64,000 nucleotides of DNA from contig JAHHHT010000025.1 in the NCBI GenBank assembly GCA_019359235.1, forward strand, positions 58,414 to 122,413, read 5' to 3'. The first letter of the stretch is position 1. Every line of letters starts with the position of its first letter. The position numbers and the translations under genes are program-made. The notes under the pieces were generated by a model that was not told the DNA's origin, made no database searches, and saw only the letters and a program-made list of their open reading frames with translations. Source of the DNA: Oscillatoria princeps RMCB-10. Its GTDB lineage: Bacteria; Cyanobacteriota; Cyanobacteriia; Cyanobacteriales; Oscillatoriaceae. Shown piece by piece: positions 50,469 to 59,422 of the stretch.

Positions 50469-53400
50469 CTAGTCGAGCGGTTCAAATCGCACGCATCTAC
50501 TTAACAATAGTGGCTGACTGGACTCCACATCTGCGGGAGGGTTCGCACTCCCGGCTACTTGCAGCCGCCTGGCATCTATCCCTTGCCTGACGAGGGCGTC
50601 TCGCACCTCGCTAGCCCGGGCCAGTGCCAGCTCCTGATTTTGGGCTCTGGTGCCGGTGGGGTCGCTGTGCCCTACTATCCTAAGAGATTTCTGGGGATAT
50701 CGATTCAGAAACTCCTTTATCTTGACAATTGTCTCCTGATATGCAGGAGACAAGGTGTCCGAACCCTCATCGAAGTAAATCCGGCTGGAGATCGCGAGCG
50801 GATTGATTTCTACAGCACTGACAACAGACTGAACCCCTGGAATTTGCTTGAGCGCTGCGGTGATTTTCTCGGCATCCAACCGCAGGCTCACCGTTCCGCC
50901 CACCGTTACAGTACGTTCATCGTAGCTCGTTGAAATCGAAACGCCGTCCATTTTATTCAAAACCGCTGTCAGCCGTTTGACCTCACCGGCGACCAGCACG
51001 GGATCGGGAGGCACATCCACAGCGATAATTTTATTCTCCAACTTCACTCCCGGTGCGGCAGCCAGTGCAATTCGCTCCGCAATCGAGCGCAGCTCCTGAT
51101 TGGGCAACTTTCCAGCCAGCTTCAAAGTTCCTCCCTCTGCGCCCACACTCAGCCGGTACACCGCCAACTCCGGAGCTTCGGCTATGGCTGTGGCAGCTCT
51201 CTGCGAAATGCGCCGGTCAATCCCGCTGCGATATTGAGCAATCCCCCAAAGCACGAGAATTAAGCCCAGTATCCCCAAGCCAATACCCAAAAGAGCGACA
51301 GGAACTTTTGCCTTCTTTTCCCTTGCGGCAATTTCCATTAACGCTTCTAGAAGCTTCGGAACTGCCGGTGGTACAGTATCGGGATCGCCATCAAACGTTT
51401 CGATAGATTTGCCGTACTTGAGGACAATGGTGCTCAGCGTGTCCCGCAGCTTCCCGATGAACGGCTTGGGCGGCTCTCCTTTAATCACCACCGCTAAATA
51501 GCAGTATCCCGCCACCTCCAAGACGATCTTGGAACCGCCATAATCGATCTGGTCGAGTTCGGCGATTTCCCCAGACTGGACAATACAGTCATTCACAAAG
51601 CTGCGGATAGCGGTCAGCATCCCCGCCACCATCTCAGACTCCAGTCTCTGGCTGTCAGAGCGCTGCGCCTCAGCAATCACCAAACCCGAACCTTTGTGAA
51701 TCAAAAAAACCGCCTGGACGATATAGGGCATCGACTCCGTGAGGATTAATTCCCCCTCAGACACTCCCTGGATTTTGGCGCGGAGCTTGCGGTAGAGTCC
51801 CTGTGGGCTAAAGGCATTTGCGACCTTCTCATTGATGGCGCGAATGGCTTCCGCCAAGTATTTAGAAATTGTGCTGCCAATCACCGGATACAGGGCGTCC
51901 ACCATCGCGTCCCGCTCCAGGTTAATCTGTTCCTTGATGGCAGCGCCCATTTCTGGTGCCAGGGTGCTGACGATCTCCTCCCGATCCACTCTAATCTGCT
52001 CCCTGATGGCTGCGCCAATTTCAGGCCCGATCGCTCTGGCGATTTCCCTTGGGGAGTTGCTGATCTGTCTGGAAATTGCCGCCGGTATCAAGTCGGCTAT
52101 GGCTGCACTCATTGCCTCCTTGTTTTCCTTGCTCCTTCCCTTAATCACTTCATCAATGATTGGCACGATCGCCCTGACAACTTCTTCTTTTGACTCCGCG
52201 ATCTTCAGACTCAAAAGCTCCGCAATCCAAGGCAGCAGCAGCTTAATCAATTCATCGGGATCGTAAATCTGATGCTCCAGATTGCCCAGTTTATGTTCAA
52301 TCCTTCCCAGCAGCTGGCGCACCTCGGGCAGTTCCGAATCGAGCAGGAGGTTTTTGACGCGCTCGAAGTCGGACACTACGTCGCCGAACAGAAGATTCTG
52401 CAAGCGCTCAACGGGATTGCCCCCATCATCCTCGGCGACCGCCACCGGCATCTGGGGATCTTCTGCTCGCTCCACCCGCAGCTGGGGCTGCTCTCGCCCG
52501 ATTAGCAGACTTTCCAATGCCGCCTTCGGCTCTTCTAAATTATCCTCAGATAGCCGGGACTCTTCCGCCGGCATTCCCCAATTTTGAGGGAACTCTAACA
52601 AGGCAGGGAAATTATCAAATGCCGCGATTAGTTCTTCTGTATTCTCCTGTGATAGCGGTAACTCTTCTGCTTTTTTCTCCCGCCTCGGGCGGGGAGGTGA
52701 CAAAATTGGCAGCTTGTCAATTGCCGCGATTAGAGCATCTAAATTATCGTTAGATGCCAGAGTATTTTCTGCCGGCGCTGACTGCGGGGGCTGAACTGCA
52801 GAACTGTCTGTCCCCTCAACAGCAGTGTCTAAAACCTCTAGCCCCACCTGCACACCGGGCGGGTGCTCAGATGCCGGTGCTTCTGGATAAGCCGGCTGAA
52901 ATAGCCGGTCAGAATCCCCCTCAACCGGCGTATCCTCTTCGAGACGCCCCACCTGCACACCCGGCGGGTGTTCAGATGCCGGTGCTTCAGGATAAGCCGG
53001 CTGAAATAGCCGGTCTCGATCCCCCTCAACCGGCGTATCCCCTTCGAGACGCCCCACCGGCACACCCGGCGGGTGTTCAGATGCCGGTGCTTCAGGATAA
53101 GCCGGCTGAAATAGCCGGTCAGAATCCCCCTCAACCGGCGTATGCTCTTCGAGACGCCCCACCGGCACACCCGGCGGGTGTTCAGATGCCGGTGCTTCAG
53201 GATAAGCCGGCTGAAACAGCCGGTCAGAATCCCCCTCAACCGGCGTATCCTCTTCGAGACGCCCCACCGGCTGACTGGGGGGACTTTTTGCGGCTGGCTC
53301 AGACCGGGAAGCTGGCGGTAGAAACAGCCCGTCGAGCCCGGAAGCGTTCCCGCCGGCTTTACCGTTTGAACCGTTGCTGTGCGGGGTGAGCTCCAACGGA

Positions 53401-53552
53401 GGTGCCTTAGTTGAGTCAGCGCCCAGCAGGTCAGCCAATAGCTCCACCAACTCCTCAAGCTCCTCTACTGAACCCTCACGGGAGTCAGCAGAGTCAGGAA
53501 CCTGATCCCCAGCCCGATTGATATCACCCTGATTTTCTTCTGATAAAGCCAT
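50469..53552 (-). CDS. Roadblock-like domain / BON / OmpA transmembrane protein
   Basis: A 1027-residue protein. Residues 1-90 are acidic; 91-230 are four near-identical 35-residue Pro-rich repeats (PPGVPVGRLEEHTPVEG type); ~400-600 is helical with three 23-residue amphipathic units at 501-570 (AIGPEIGAAIREQI, TLAPEMGAAIKEQI). Residues ~609-725 fit a roadblock/LC7-longin-like fold (AVFLIHKGSGLVIAEAQRSD, EMVAGMLTAIRSFV, YLAVVIKG). One transmembrane helix (750-773) follows, then two BON domains (~790-915) and an OmpA peptidoglycan-binding domain (924-1027; VGHSDPTGT and LALARASEVRDAL hold the Asp and Arg that grip diaminopimelate). So a cytoplasmic GTPase-binding part is linked to the cell wall. 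The GTPase is 17 bp downstream. The roadblock assignment is by pattern only. Confidence 0.85.
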   Translation of the reverse strand: MALSEENQGDINRAGDQVPDSADSREGSVEELEELVELLADLLGADSTKAPPLELTPHSNGSNGKAGGNASGLDGLFLPPASRSEPAAKSPPSQPVGRLEEDTPVEGDSDRLFQPAYPEAPASEHPPGVPVGRLEEHTPVEGDSDRLFQPAYPEAPASEHPPGVPVGRLEGDTPVEGDRDRLFQPAYPEAPASEHPPGVQVGRLEEDTPVEGDSDRLFQPAYPEAPASEHPPGVQVGLEVLDTAVEGTDSSAVQPPQSAPAENTLASNDNLDALIAAIDKLPILSPPRPRREKKAEELPLSQENTEELIAAFDNFPALLEFPQNWGMPAEESRLSEDNLEEPKAALESLLIGREQPQLRVERAEDPQMPVAVAEDDGGNPVERLQNLLFGDVVSDFERVKNLLLDSELPEVRQLLGRIEHKLGNLEHQIYDPDELIKLLLPWIAELLSLKIAESKEEVVRAIVPIIDEVIKGRSKENKEAMSAAIADLIPAAISRQISNSPREIARAIGPEIGAAIREQIRVDREEIVSTLAPEMGAAIKEQINLERDAMVDALYPVIGSTISKYLAEAIRAINEKVANAFSPQGLYRKLRAKIQGVSEGELILTESMPYIVQAVFLIHKGSGLVIAEAQRSDSQRLESEMVAGMLTAIRSFVNDCIVQSGEIAELDQIDYGGSKIVLEVAGYCYLAVVIKGEPPKPFIGKLRDTLSTIVLKYGKSIETFDGDPDTVPPAVPKLLEALMEIAAREKKAKVPVALLGIGLGILGLILVLWGIAQYRSGIDRRISQRAATAIAEAPELAVYRLSVGAEGGTLKLAGKLPNQELRSIAERIALAAAPGVKLENKIIAVDVPPDPVLVAGEVKRLTAVLNKMDGVSISTSYDERTVTVGGTVSLRLDAEKITAALKQIPGVQSVVSAVEINPLAISSRIYFDEGSDTLSPAYQETIVKIKEFLNRYPQKSLRIVGHSDPTGTRAQNQELALARASEVRDALVRQGIDARRLQVAGSANPPADVESSQPLLLSRCVRFEPLD
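52863..53282 (-). repeat. 105-bp tandem repeats encoding 35-residue Pro-rich units
   Basis: Four nearly identical units at the DNA level with only scattered differences, containing ACCGGCGTATCC and TAAGCCGGCTG words. Recent duplication is likely. Confidence 0.85.
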
Positions 53553-53631
53553 ACTCTGCCATCCCTACAATTGCTGCTACTCTACCCCCGTTTTCAGTCG
53601 CGAGGAGTGGAGACGCCACCTGCCCTTGTCT

Positions 53632-54246
53632 CTACTTTGAGATCGTCGGATTTGGCTCTATTAACCGCACATCCGTATACAGATTCGTGTCGGCAGCTTC
53701 TTTGAGTTCGGGAACAAACTCAGTGCCTTTCAGCCTCATGCCCAGTTCAAACAGGAGCTCTGCCATATCATCTTTGGACACCTTGTCGCCTTTCATCATC
53801 GTCAGGCGTTTCTCCAGCTCATCAAAAACCTGATTTCTCAGATTCCGCACTTCATCTTGAAGCCGATCTCTTGTACTCGCAAATTCGTCGCGAATCGAGG
53901 AGTTCTGTTTGTCTACTGCCTCATCCAGCGCTTCAAGACTGGTAGAAAACTTCCGGTTTATCCGGTCGAGCTGTTGCCGCATATCCGCCGCTTCTTCCTG
54001 AGTGCCGATGGTCAGAGACTTGAGTTTTTTCTCAAAAGACTCAATCGCTGACCTTAGCTCGGTTGAGAGAATGCTCTTCACCTGCGCTGCGTAATCGTGC
54101 ATCTCCTGCTGCAGTACAGACAGTTCAGTCTCCAGCTTCTCGAAGCGATTGTTAAAATCGCGAATCTGAGCCCCAAATATAATGTCGCGAATCTGGTCAA
54201 TATTGCCCAGCCTTTCACGCATTTCTTCTTTGGTTATTTCCGGCAT
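53632..54246 (-). CDS. Coiled-coil protein, first gene of the GTPase operon
   Basis: A 204-residue, mostly helical cytosolic protein. Heptad patterns run from about residue 30 to 160 (LETELSVLQQEMHDYAAQV, IESFEKKLKSLTIG, ALDEAVDKQNSSIRDEFAST, LQDEVRNLRNQVFDELEKRL). It has no signal or membrane segment. The C-terminal ~45 residues are less coiled (DDMAELLFELGMRLKGTEFV). GAGGTG lies six bases before the ATG. It is ~80 bp upstream of the roadblock/OmpA gene on the same strand. A scaffold or effector of the GTPase is a reasonable inference; the family is not one I can name. Confidence 0.8.
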   Translation of the reverse strand: MPEITKEEMRERLGNIDQIRDIIFGAQIRDFNNRFEKLETELSVLQQEMHDYAAQVKSILSTELRSAIESFEKKLKSLTIGTQEEAADMRQQLDRINRKFSTSLEALDEAVDKQNSSIRDEFASTRDRLQDEVRNLRNQVFDELEKRLTMMKGDKVSKDDMAELLFELGMRLKGTEFVPELKEAADTNLYTDVRLIEPNPTISK

Positions 54247-54748
54247 TGTTACACCTCTAATTGGGGAAAATATCGGGCGAATAGCCCAAGTTCAATAACA
54301 GAGGGCCATCTTTTAGGATCTTAAGTGGAATTTACAGCGATCCCGCGCCCGTCCGCTCTGCAAGGGTAATATAACCTGAGCGGAAATCTGTCGCCAGTTC
54401 CGGGCTGCGGGGCATTCAGGCAGGACAGGGGGAAGCGGCGAGCGGGGGAAAGGCAACCCGACACCTGAAACCTGTGCGGGAGAAATTGCCCATTTCTGCC
54501 CGGAGGCAATCATCAGTTACATATATTGTACTAATGATGCGCTGGTTGCCGCTGTCAAGATTTTCACTCTTGCGCGAGTATGATAGCAGGGGAATTGCCA
54601 GAAGGCAAATCTACCCAACCAGTGGCCCGACCGCCGTGCCGCCTCGTCTTGCAGGGCAGGCGTCCCGCCCGCTCCCCGTCAGCCCGCCTTCCTCGCCTGG
54701 AAGCCTGTGAGGAATGAGAGGAAATCCGGAAATCGGCAAGGGCACAAC
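54247..54748. other. Spacer upstream of the GTPase operon
   Basis: About 500 bp that must hold the operon promoter. A GCAGGGCAGGCG / CGTCCCGCCC remnant of the GACAGGCG family is at 54651-54675. No gene is supported. Confidence 0.5.
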
Positions 54749-55840
54749 TCAGACATTAAACCGGAACAGCATCACATCGCCTTCCTGCACCAGATAATCC
54801 TTACCCTCACTGCGGAGTAAGCCTTTTTCCCTAGCAGCGCTCATGGAGCCCGCTCCCACGAGATCCCGGTAAGCAACCGTTTCCGCCCGAATGAAGCCCC
54901 GCTCAAAGTCAGAGTGAATCACACCGGCAGCCTGCGGCGCTAGCATGCCGGCCTTAATTGTCCAAGCGCGGGTTTCCTCGGGGCCGGTGGTCAAAAACGT
55001 CCGCAAGCCCAACAGTTCATAAGTAGCGGCAATCAGAGATTTCAGCCCGCCTTCCTCAACCCCCAGAGATTGCAGGAAGTCAGCCCGCTCCTCTTCAGGC
55101 AAATCTACCAGTTCTGACTCAACTTGCGCCGAAACCACCACAACTTGGGCGCTCTGAGGGGCCGCAATCCCCCGCACCCGATCCACCCACTGGTTCCCCG
55201 CCCCCAAATCATCCTCAGACACATTGGCGGCATAGATAATCGGCTTGCCGGTGAGCAAATTCAGCACCTGTACGGATTCCGCCTCTTCTGGAGTCAAACT
55301 CACCTGCCGCGCCTGCTTGCCCTGATTCAAGTCAGCCGCCAGTTTTTCCAGCGCCAAGAGTTCCACCTGAGCTTCCTTGCTGGTGCGAGCTTGCTTGCGG
55401 GTGCGCTCGATACGCCGCTCAACCTGCGCCAGATCGGCCAAAGCCAGCTCCAGGTTAATGATTTCAATATCCCGCTCGGGGTCAACATTCCCGGCGACGT
55501 GGATAATGTCGTCATTCTCGAAACAGCGCACCACATGGACAATGGCATCCACTTCCCGGATGTGGGACAGAAACTGGTTGCCCAGCCCCTCTCCCTGGCT
55601 GGCCCCCTTGACCAAACCGGCAATATCGACAAACTCCATGCGTGCTGGTACAATTTGCTTGGACGCAGAAAGTTTGGCCAGCACGTTTAACCGCTCGTCT
55701 GGCACGGCAACCACGCCGACATTCGGTTCAATGGTGCAAAAGGGAAAATTAGCCGCAGCCGCCTTGGCGGAAGCCACCAAGGCATTAAATAAGGTAGATT
55801 TACCGACGTTAGGCAGTCCGACAATCCCGGCTCTCAGCAT
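54749..55840 (-). CDS. ychF: Redox-regulated ATPase YchF
   Basis: A 363-residue Obg-family P-loop protein. GLPNVGKSTLFNAL is the Walker A, DIAGLVKGASQGEGLGNQFL the G3 (with the Leu-Val that replaces the catalytic Gln in Obg), and a conserved NVSEDD (replacing NKxD) stands at G4, explaining the known ATP preference. The mid-chain coiled coil (ERRIERTRKQARTSKEAQVE) and the C-terminal TGS domain (ETRAWTIKAGMLAPQAAGVI...HSDFERGFIRAETVAY) are complete. Length equals the family norm. YchF is near-universal, ribosome-associated and linked to oxidative stress response. No unusual features; the gene is monocistronic here. Confidence 0.96.
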   Translation of the reverse strand: MLRAGIVGLPNVGKSTLFNALVASAKAAAANFPFCTIEPNVGVVAVPDERLNVLAKLSASKQIVPARMEFVDIAGLVKGASQGEGLGNQFLSHIREVDAIVHVVRCFENDDIIHVAGNVDPERDIEIINLELALADLAQVERRIERTRKQARTSKEAQVELLALEKLAADLNQGKQARQVSLTPEEAESVQVLNLLTGKPIIYAANVSEDDLGAGNQWVDRVRGIAAPQSAQVVVVSAQVESELVDLPEEERADFLQSLGVEEGGLKSLIAATYELLGLRTFLTTGPEETRAWTIKAGMLAPQAAGVIHSDFERGFIRAETVAYRDLVGAGSMSAAREKGLLRSEGKDYLVQEGDVMLFRFNV

Positions 55841-55965
55841 GGCAGTTTAGGAAGGTATCACCTTTGTCAGGATACCAAAAGCTATCACGGGCATATCGGC
55901 AGCGGTGCCTTCCAGGGTGCAAGACCACGACTGAAAAATCTATTCACTTCAGGAAATGTGTGCCA

Positions 55966-56343
55966 ATGGTTCACAAATTGTTCCGCAACCTCACGCTCGC
56001 TGCCACCCTGGCGCTGCCACTGGTAACGCAGATAGGCAGCGCCCTCGCTCAAGAAATCATAAAAATCTCTGTGATCAACAACAGCGGGAAGAACATGACC
56101 GGACTGTACATGTCCCCGCCCGAAAAGCAAACGTGGGGCCCGAACGAACTAGAAGGCACCCCCGCGTCTGACCGCGAGAAGGTGGACTTCGAGTGGAACC
56201 CTGCTGACTACGCGGGTTCTGAAGCCGGCTGCGTCTTTGACGTCCGGGCAGAATATGAAGATGGTACGTCCACCGACTTGTCCGCTGTAGACGTTTGCAA
56301 GGAGACTGCGCTCAACTTCAGCCAATCCCCACCGGCCCCCTAA
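55966..56343 (+). CDS. Small secreted hypothetical protein
   Basis: ATG 55966 (AGGAAA ~10 bases upstream) starts a classic signal peptide: KLFRNLTLAATLALPLVTQI then ALAQE as the likely cleavage site. The mature ~100 residues are beta-rich with conserved-looking pieces (IISVINNSGKNMTG-like start, WGPNELEG, FEWNPADYAGSEAGCVFDVR, DGTSTDLSAVDVCKETALNF). Two cysteines (in GCVFD and DVCKE) may pair. A longer frame from 55864 has no signal logic and is less likely. Such proteins are sometimes mislabelled argininosuccinate lyase; no such domain is present. Function unknown. Confidence 0.7.
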   Translation: MVHKLFRNLTLAATLALPLVTQIGSALAQEIIKISVINNSGKNMTGLYMSPPEKQTWGPNELEGTPASDREKVDFEWNPADYAGSEAGCVFDVRAEYEDGTSTDLSAVDVCKETALNFSQSPPAP

Positions 56344-56853
56344 AAACCCCCCGCCGCACGAGCGCCTGTGCCCAATCCCGGTTTTATACCGGCCCTGGAA
56401 TGGTTTGCGGTATTGGACCGGGCACCGGCTGGGGAATGGGCCCCGGCACCGGCCCCTTGCACGGGCCCGGGTGCCGGTGGCGGTTGAGGAAGTGGCGGCA
56501 GAACCGGCTCGGGATTGGGAATCTCTGGCTGGGTATGGGGATTGGGATTAATCATAAATTTTCTGAGGCAATAACGTCCTTCGTTCAAAGTAGATAGAAA
56601 TCTGCATAAAGGACATCTATCTAAATAGCTAGATTCTGTCTCGCTTTAGGTGAAAATAAGGGAACTTTCCCTCAGGGGGAGGGCTGGCAATCCCAGTGCT
56701 GGTGGCGACAGTCGAAGCGGGCAGGCAAAAATCAAGAGAAAATAGCTCCCCAGAAAGCCGGTTTGATGCCCACTTCCAATAAGCGCGGATGCTGTAATAA
56801 AATGTGAGATTGACAGCTACGGACGCCAACAATCTTTCCCCCCACTGCGCCGA
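56344..56853. other. Spacer before the decarboxylase gene
   Basis: No supported gene. There is a stretch rich in GGCACCGGC / GCCGGTGCCGG words (56420-56520). Short frames are Pro- or Gly-rich shadows of it. Confidence 0.5.
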
Positions 56854-58347
56854 TTGGAAACCGATAAATTGCCCCCGCAAGACCAAACCAGAGCGCCTTT
56901 ACTGGAAGCCCTGCAAGAACTCGCCCGCCGGCAGCACGCCCCCTTCTACGCCCCCGGGCACAAGCGGGGGCGGGGAATTCCCCAGCCCCTGGCTGACTTG
57001 CTCGGGAAGGCCGTGTTTCAAGCCGATTTGCCGGAACTCCCAGAACTGGATAATTTGTTCGCCCCAGAGGGCGCGATCCGAGAAGCGCAGCAACTGGCAG
57101 CTCAGGCGTTTGGCGCAGCACAAACTTGGTTTCTTGTCAATGGTTCCACGGCTGGGATTATCGCCTCTATTTTGGCGACCTGCGCTGCCGGCGAAAAAAT
57201 CATCCTGCCCCGGAATGTCCACCGCTCAGCGATTTCCGGTCTGGTTCTCTCGGGTGCCGTGCCGGTGTTCGTCAGTCCCGAATACGACCCAGCTTGGGAT
57301 TTAGCCAACAGCATCACGCCGGCAGGGGTGGCGGAAGCCCTCGACCGGCATCCGGACGCCAAGGCGGTGATGGTGGTTTACCCCACCTATCACGGGGTTT
57401 GCGGCGATCTGGCGGCTATTGCGGAACTGGCGCACCGGCACGGCATCCCCTTGCTGGCGGACGAAGCCCACGGCCCCCATTTTGCCTTTCATCCGGACTT
57501 GCCTGAGCCTGCGCTGGCTGCCGGTGCGGATTTAGCCGTGCAGTCGGCCCACAAGGTACTCTCCGCCATCACCCAGGCATCGATGCTGCACGTCGGGGGC
57601 GAGCGAATAGACCGGCAGCGCCTCAGCCAAGCCTTGCAGCTGGTGCAATCCACCAGTCCCAGCTATCTGCTGCTGGCTTCTTTGGATGCGGCGCGGCAGC
57701 AAATGGCCACACAGGGGGAGCTGCTGCTGGCGCAGACGCTGCAGCTGGCTGAGGGAGCCAGAAGCAGGCTTGCCCAGATTCCGGGACTGTCGGTTTTACA
57801 GCCCCGATCGCCCGAGGCGGTGACACCCGGATTCGTGGCCCTCGACCGGACGCGGCTGACGGTGAGCGTTGCCGGTTTGGGGTTGAGCGGGTATGAAGCG
57901 GATGAAATTCTGCACCGGCAGCTGGGGGTAACAGCTGAGTTGCCTTGCCTGCGGCAGCTGACATTTATCGTCAGTCTGGGCAACACGCCGGCAGATATTG
58001 AGCAGTTGGTGCGAGCCTTCACCACACTAGCTGAGAAAGGCAAAAGGCAAGAGGCAGGATTATCCCAAGCCGGTGCGCCGGTGCTGCCGTGTTCCCCAAA
58101 TCCCCCTGCCCTCACCCCCCGTGAAGCCTTCTTTGCCGAGACAGAAACGCTGCACAGCGAGATAGCGTGCCACAAGATCAGTGCCGAGATAGTCTGTCCC
58201 TACCCGCCGGGGGTGCCGGTGCTGATGCCCGGTGAAATCATTACAAGAGCTGCCCTCGACTACCTGCAGCGGGTGCTAAGCTCAGGTGGGACAATAACAG
58301 GGTGTGGCGACCCTAGCTTGCAAACGTTAAAGGTTGTGCGAAAGTGA
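56854..58347 (+). CDS. Orn/Lys/Arg decarboxylase-family PLP enzyme
   Basis: A 497-residue fold-type-I PLP protein. The N-terminal HAPFYAPGHKRGRGI and the PLP region are clear: NGSTAGIIASIL, DEAHGPHFAFHP (Asp and His contacting PLP) and SAHKVLSAITQASMLH with the Schiff-base Lys. The C-terminal GVPVLMPGEIITRAALDYLQ is the usual decarboxylase ending. It lacks the large N-terminal wing of E. coli LdcC/CadA; this short form is typical of cyanobacteria and Gram-positives. It makes a polyamine or cadaverine/agmatine; specificity (Lys, Arg or Orn) cannot be read from sequence. The first available start is TTG at 56854; a later in-frame TTG at 56869 is also possible. It is followed by cbiT, a common cyanobacterial order. 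Confidence 0.88.
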   Translation: METDKLPPQDQTRAPLLEALQELARRQHAPFYAPGHKRGRGIPQPLADLLGKAVFQADLPELPELDNLFAPEGAIREAQQLAAQAFGAAQTWFLVNGSTAGIIASILATCAAGEKIILPRNVHRSAISGLVLSGAVPVFVSPEYDPAWDLANSITPAGVAEALDRHPDAKAVMVVYPTYHGVCGDLAAIAELAHRHGIPLLADEAHGPHFAFHPDLPEPALAAGADLAVQSAHKVLSAITQASMLHVGGERIDRQRLSQALQLVQSTSPSYLLLASLDAARQQMATQGELLLAQTLQLAEGARSRLAQIPGLSVLQPRSPEAVTPGFVALDRTRLTVSVAGLGLSGYEADEILHRQLGVTAELPCLRQLTFIVSLGNTPADIEQLVRAFTTLAEKGKRQEAGLSQAGAPVLPCSPNPPALTPREAFFAETETLHSEIACHKISAEIVCPYPPGVPVLMPGEIITRAALDYLQRVLSSGGTITGCGDPSLQTLKVVRK

Positions 58348-58484
58348 GCAGTGTTAACTGTCAGCTAGAGCGTTGCGGGCTCGCGTTGCGCGTCCTTCTG
58401 CGGTCAGCTGTCAGCAGACTAATGGCTCACGGCTCACAGCAATTCAAAATTAATTATTAACAATTCACAGGGTGAAAACTTTTT

Positions 58485-59078
58485 ATGCTATGGCCTTACG
58501 TTACCCCTGGTATTCCGGATGAGCTGTTCGAGCGGCTGCCCGGGATTCCGCTGAGCAAGCGCGAAGTGCGGCTGCAGATCGTCTCCCAGCTGCGGCTAAT
58601 GCCAGACTCCGTGCTGTGGGACATTGGAGCGGGCACCGGCACGATTCCCGTCGAGAGTGGGTTGCTGTGTCCCAAAGGACGGATTATCGCGGTGGAGCGG
58701 GATGAGGAAGTGGTCACCCTGATACGCCGCAACTGCGAGCGCTTTGGCGTCAGCAATGCAGAGGTGATCTTTGGCAGCGCCCCAGAATGTCTCAAAGACC
58801 TGCCGGAAAGACCGCAGCGGGTTTGCATTGAGGGAGGACGCCCCATCAAAGCCATCCTCCAGGAAGTTTGGCAGTACCTGCTGCCCAAAGGCCGGATTGT
58901 GGCCACAGCGGGCAATCTGGAGAGTCTCTACGCGATTTCAGAAAGCTTTGCCGAACTGCAAGTCCGCAATATTGAGGTGGTGCAGTCTGCTGTTAACCGG
59001 CTCGAGACGCGGGGCAACCATCAAGTTTTTGCCGCAGTCAATCCGATTTTTATCCTCAGCGGCGAGAAGTTAGATTGA
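58485..59078 (+). CDS. cbiT: Precorrin-6Y C5,15-methyltransferase, CbiT subunit
   Basis: A 197-residue SAM methyltransferase. VTPGIPDELFERLPGIPLSK is the CbiT opening, followed by RLQIVSQLRLMPDSVLWDIG, the SAM loop DIGAGTGTIPVESGLL and acidic motif II (IIAVERDEE). It methylates C15 of precorrin-7 and decarboxylates in cobalamin synthesis; cyanobacteria make pseudocobalamin by this route. Length matches stand-alone CbiT (not the CobL fusion). No cobalamin riboswitch is visible upstream. The pairing with the upstream decarboxylase is by order only. Confidence 0.9.
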   Translation: MLWPYVTPGIPDELFERLPGIPLSKREVRLQIVSQLRLMPDSVLWDIGAGTGTIPVESGLLCPKGRIIAVERDEEVVTLIRRNCERFGVSNAEVIFGSAPECLKDLPERPQRVCIEGGRPIKAILQEVWQYLLPKGRIVATAGNLESLYAISESFAELQVRNIEVVQSAVNRLETRGNHQVFAAVNPIFILSGEKLD

Positions 59079-59422
59079 GCCTCAAAGGGGCCCCGCCACG
59101 CGGTAGAAATGGCTTCTGGCTTGGGCGCAAGCCCCTGGCGCTCAACCGCGCATCGAGACAGAGCCAAACTGCGCCACTGTTCCCCAAAATATGCCAAATT
59201 GGATTCGTTAACCAAAGGTTAATCACCTTGCCCGATCGGTTGCTCCGGGCCAGAAAAGGAATTCTCATATCTAGTCCGGGTGATTAATTGCAATTAAGAG
59301 ACGGGGGCGGGGGATTAGCCATGCGCTAGCGCAGCGGCTCCGCAGGAGCCGCCCGCCCATCGCCCCATGCCCAATAACCCTGAATTATTAATGACTTTTT
59401 GTATTAAAGAGAAAATCGTTCT
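59079..59422. other. Spacer before cdsA
   Basis: No gene supported. A short GCGCTAGCGC / GCGGCTCCGCAGGAGCCGC double palindrome is at 59321-59352. Confidence 0.45.

Noticed and set aside
50469..50510. tRNA-like GGTTCAAATC word
   Set aside because: It lies in the C-terminal codons of the OmpA-domain gene and no cloverleaf can be built around it.
52754..53389. Antisense Pro-rich frame over the 35-residue repeats
   Set aside because: Shadow of the 105-bp repeats within the roadblock/OmpA gene.
56340..56588. Proline-rich minus-strand frame
   Set aside because: Low-complexity translation of the GGCACCGGC-rich spacer.
58348..58484. Cobalamin riboswitch before cbiT
   Set aside because: The spacer is only 137 bp and has no B12-box-like word.
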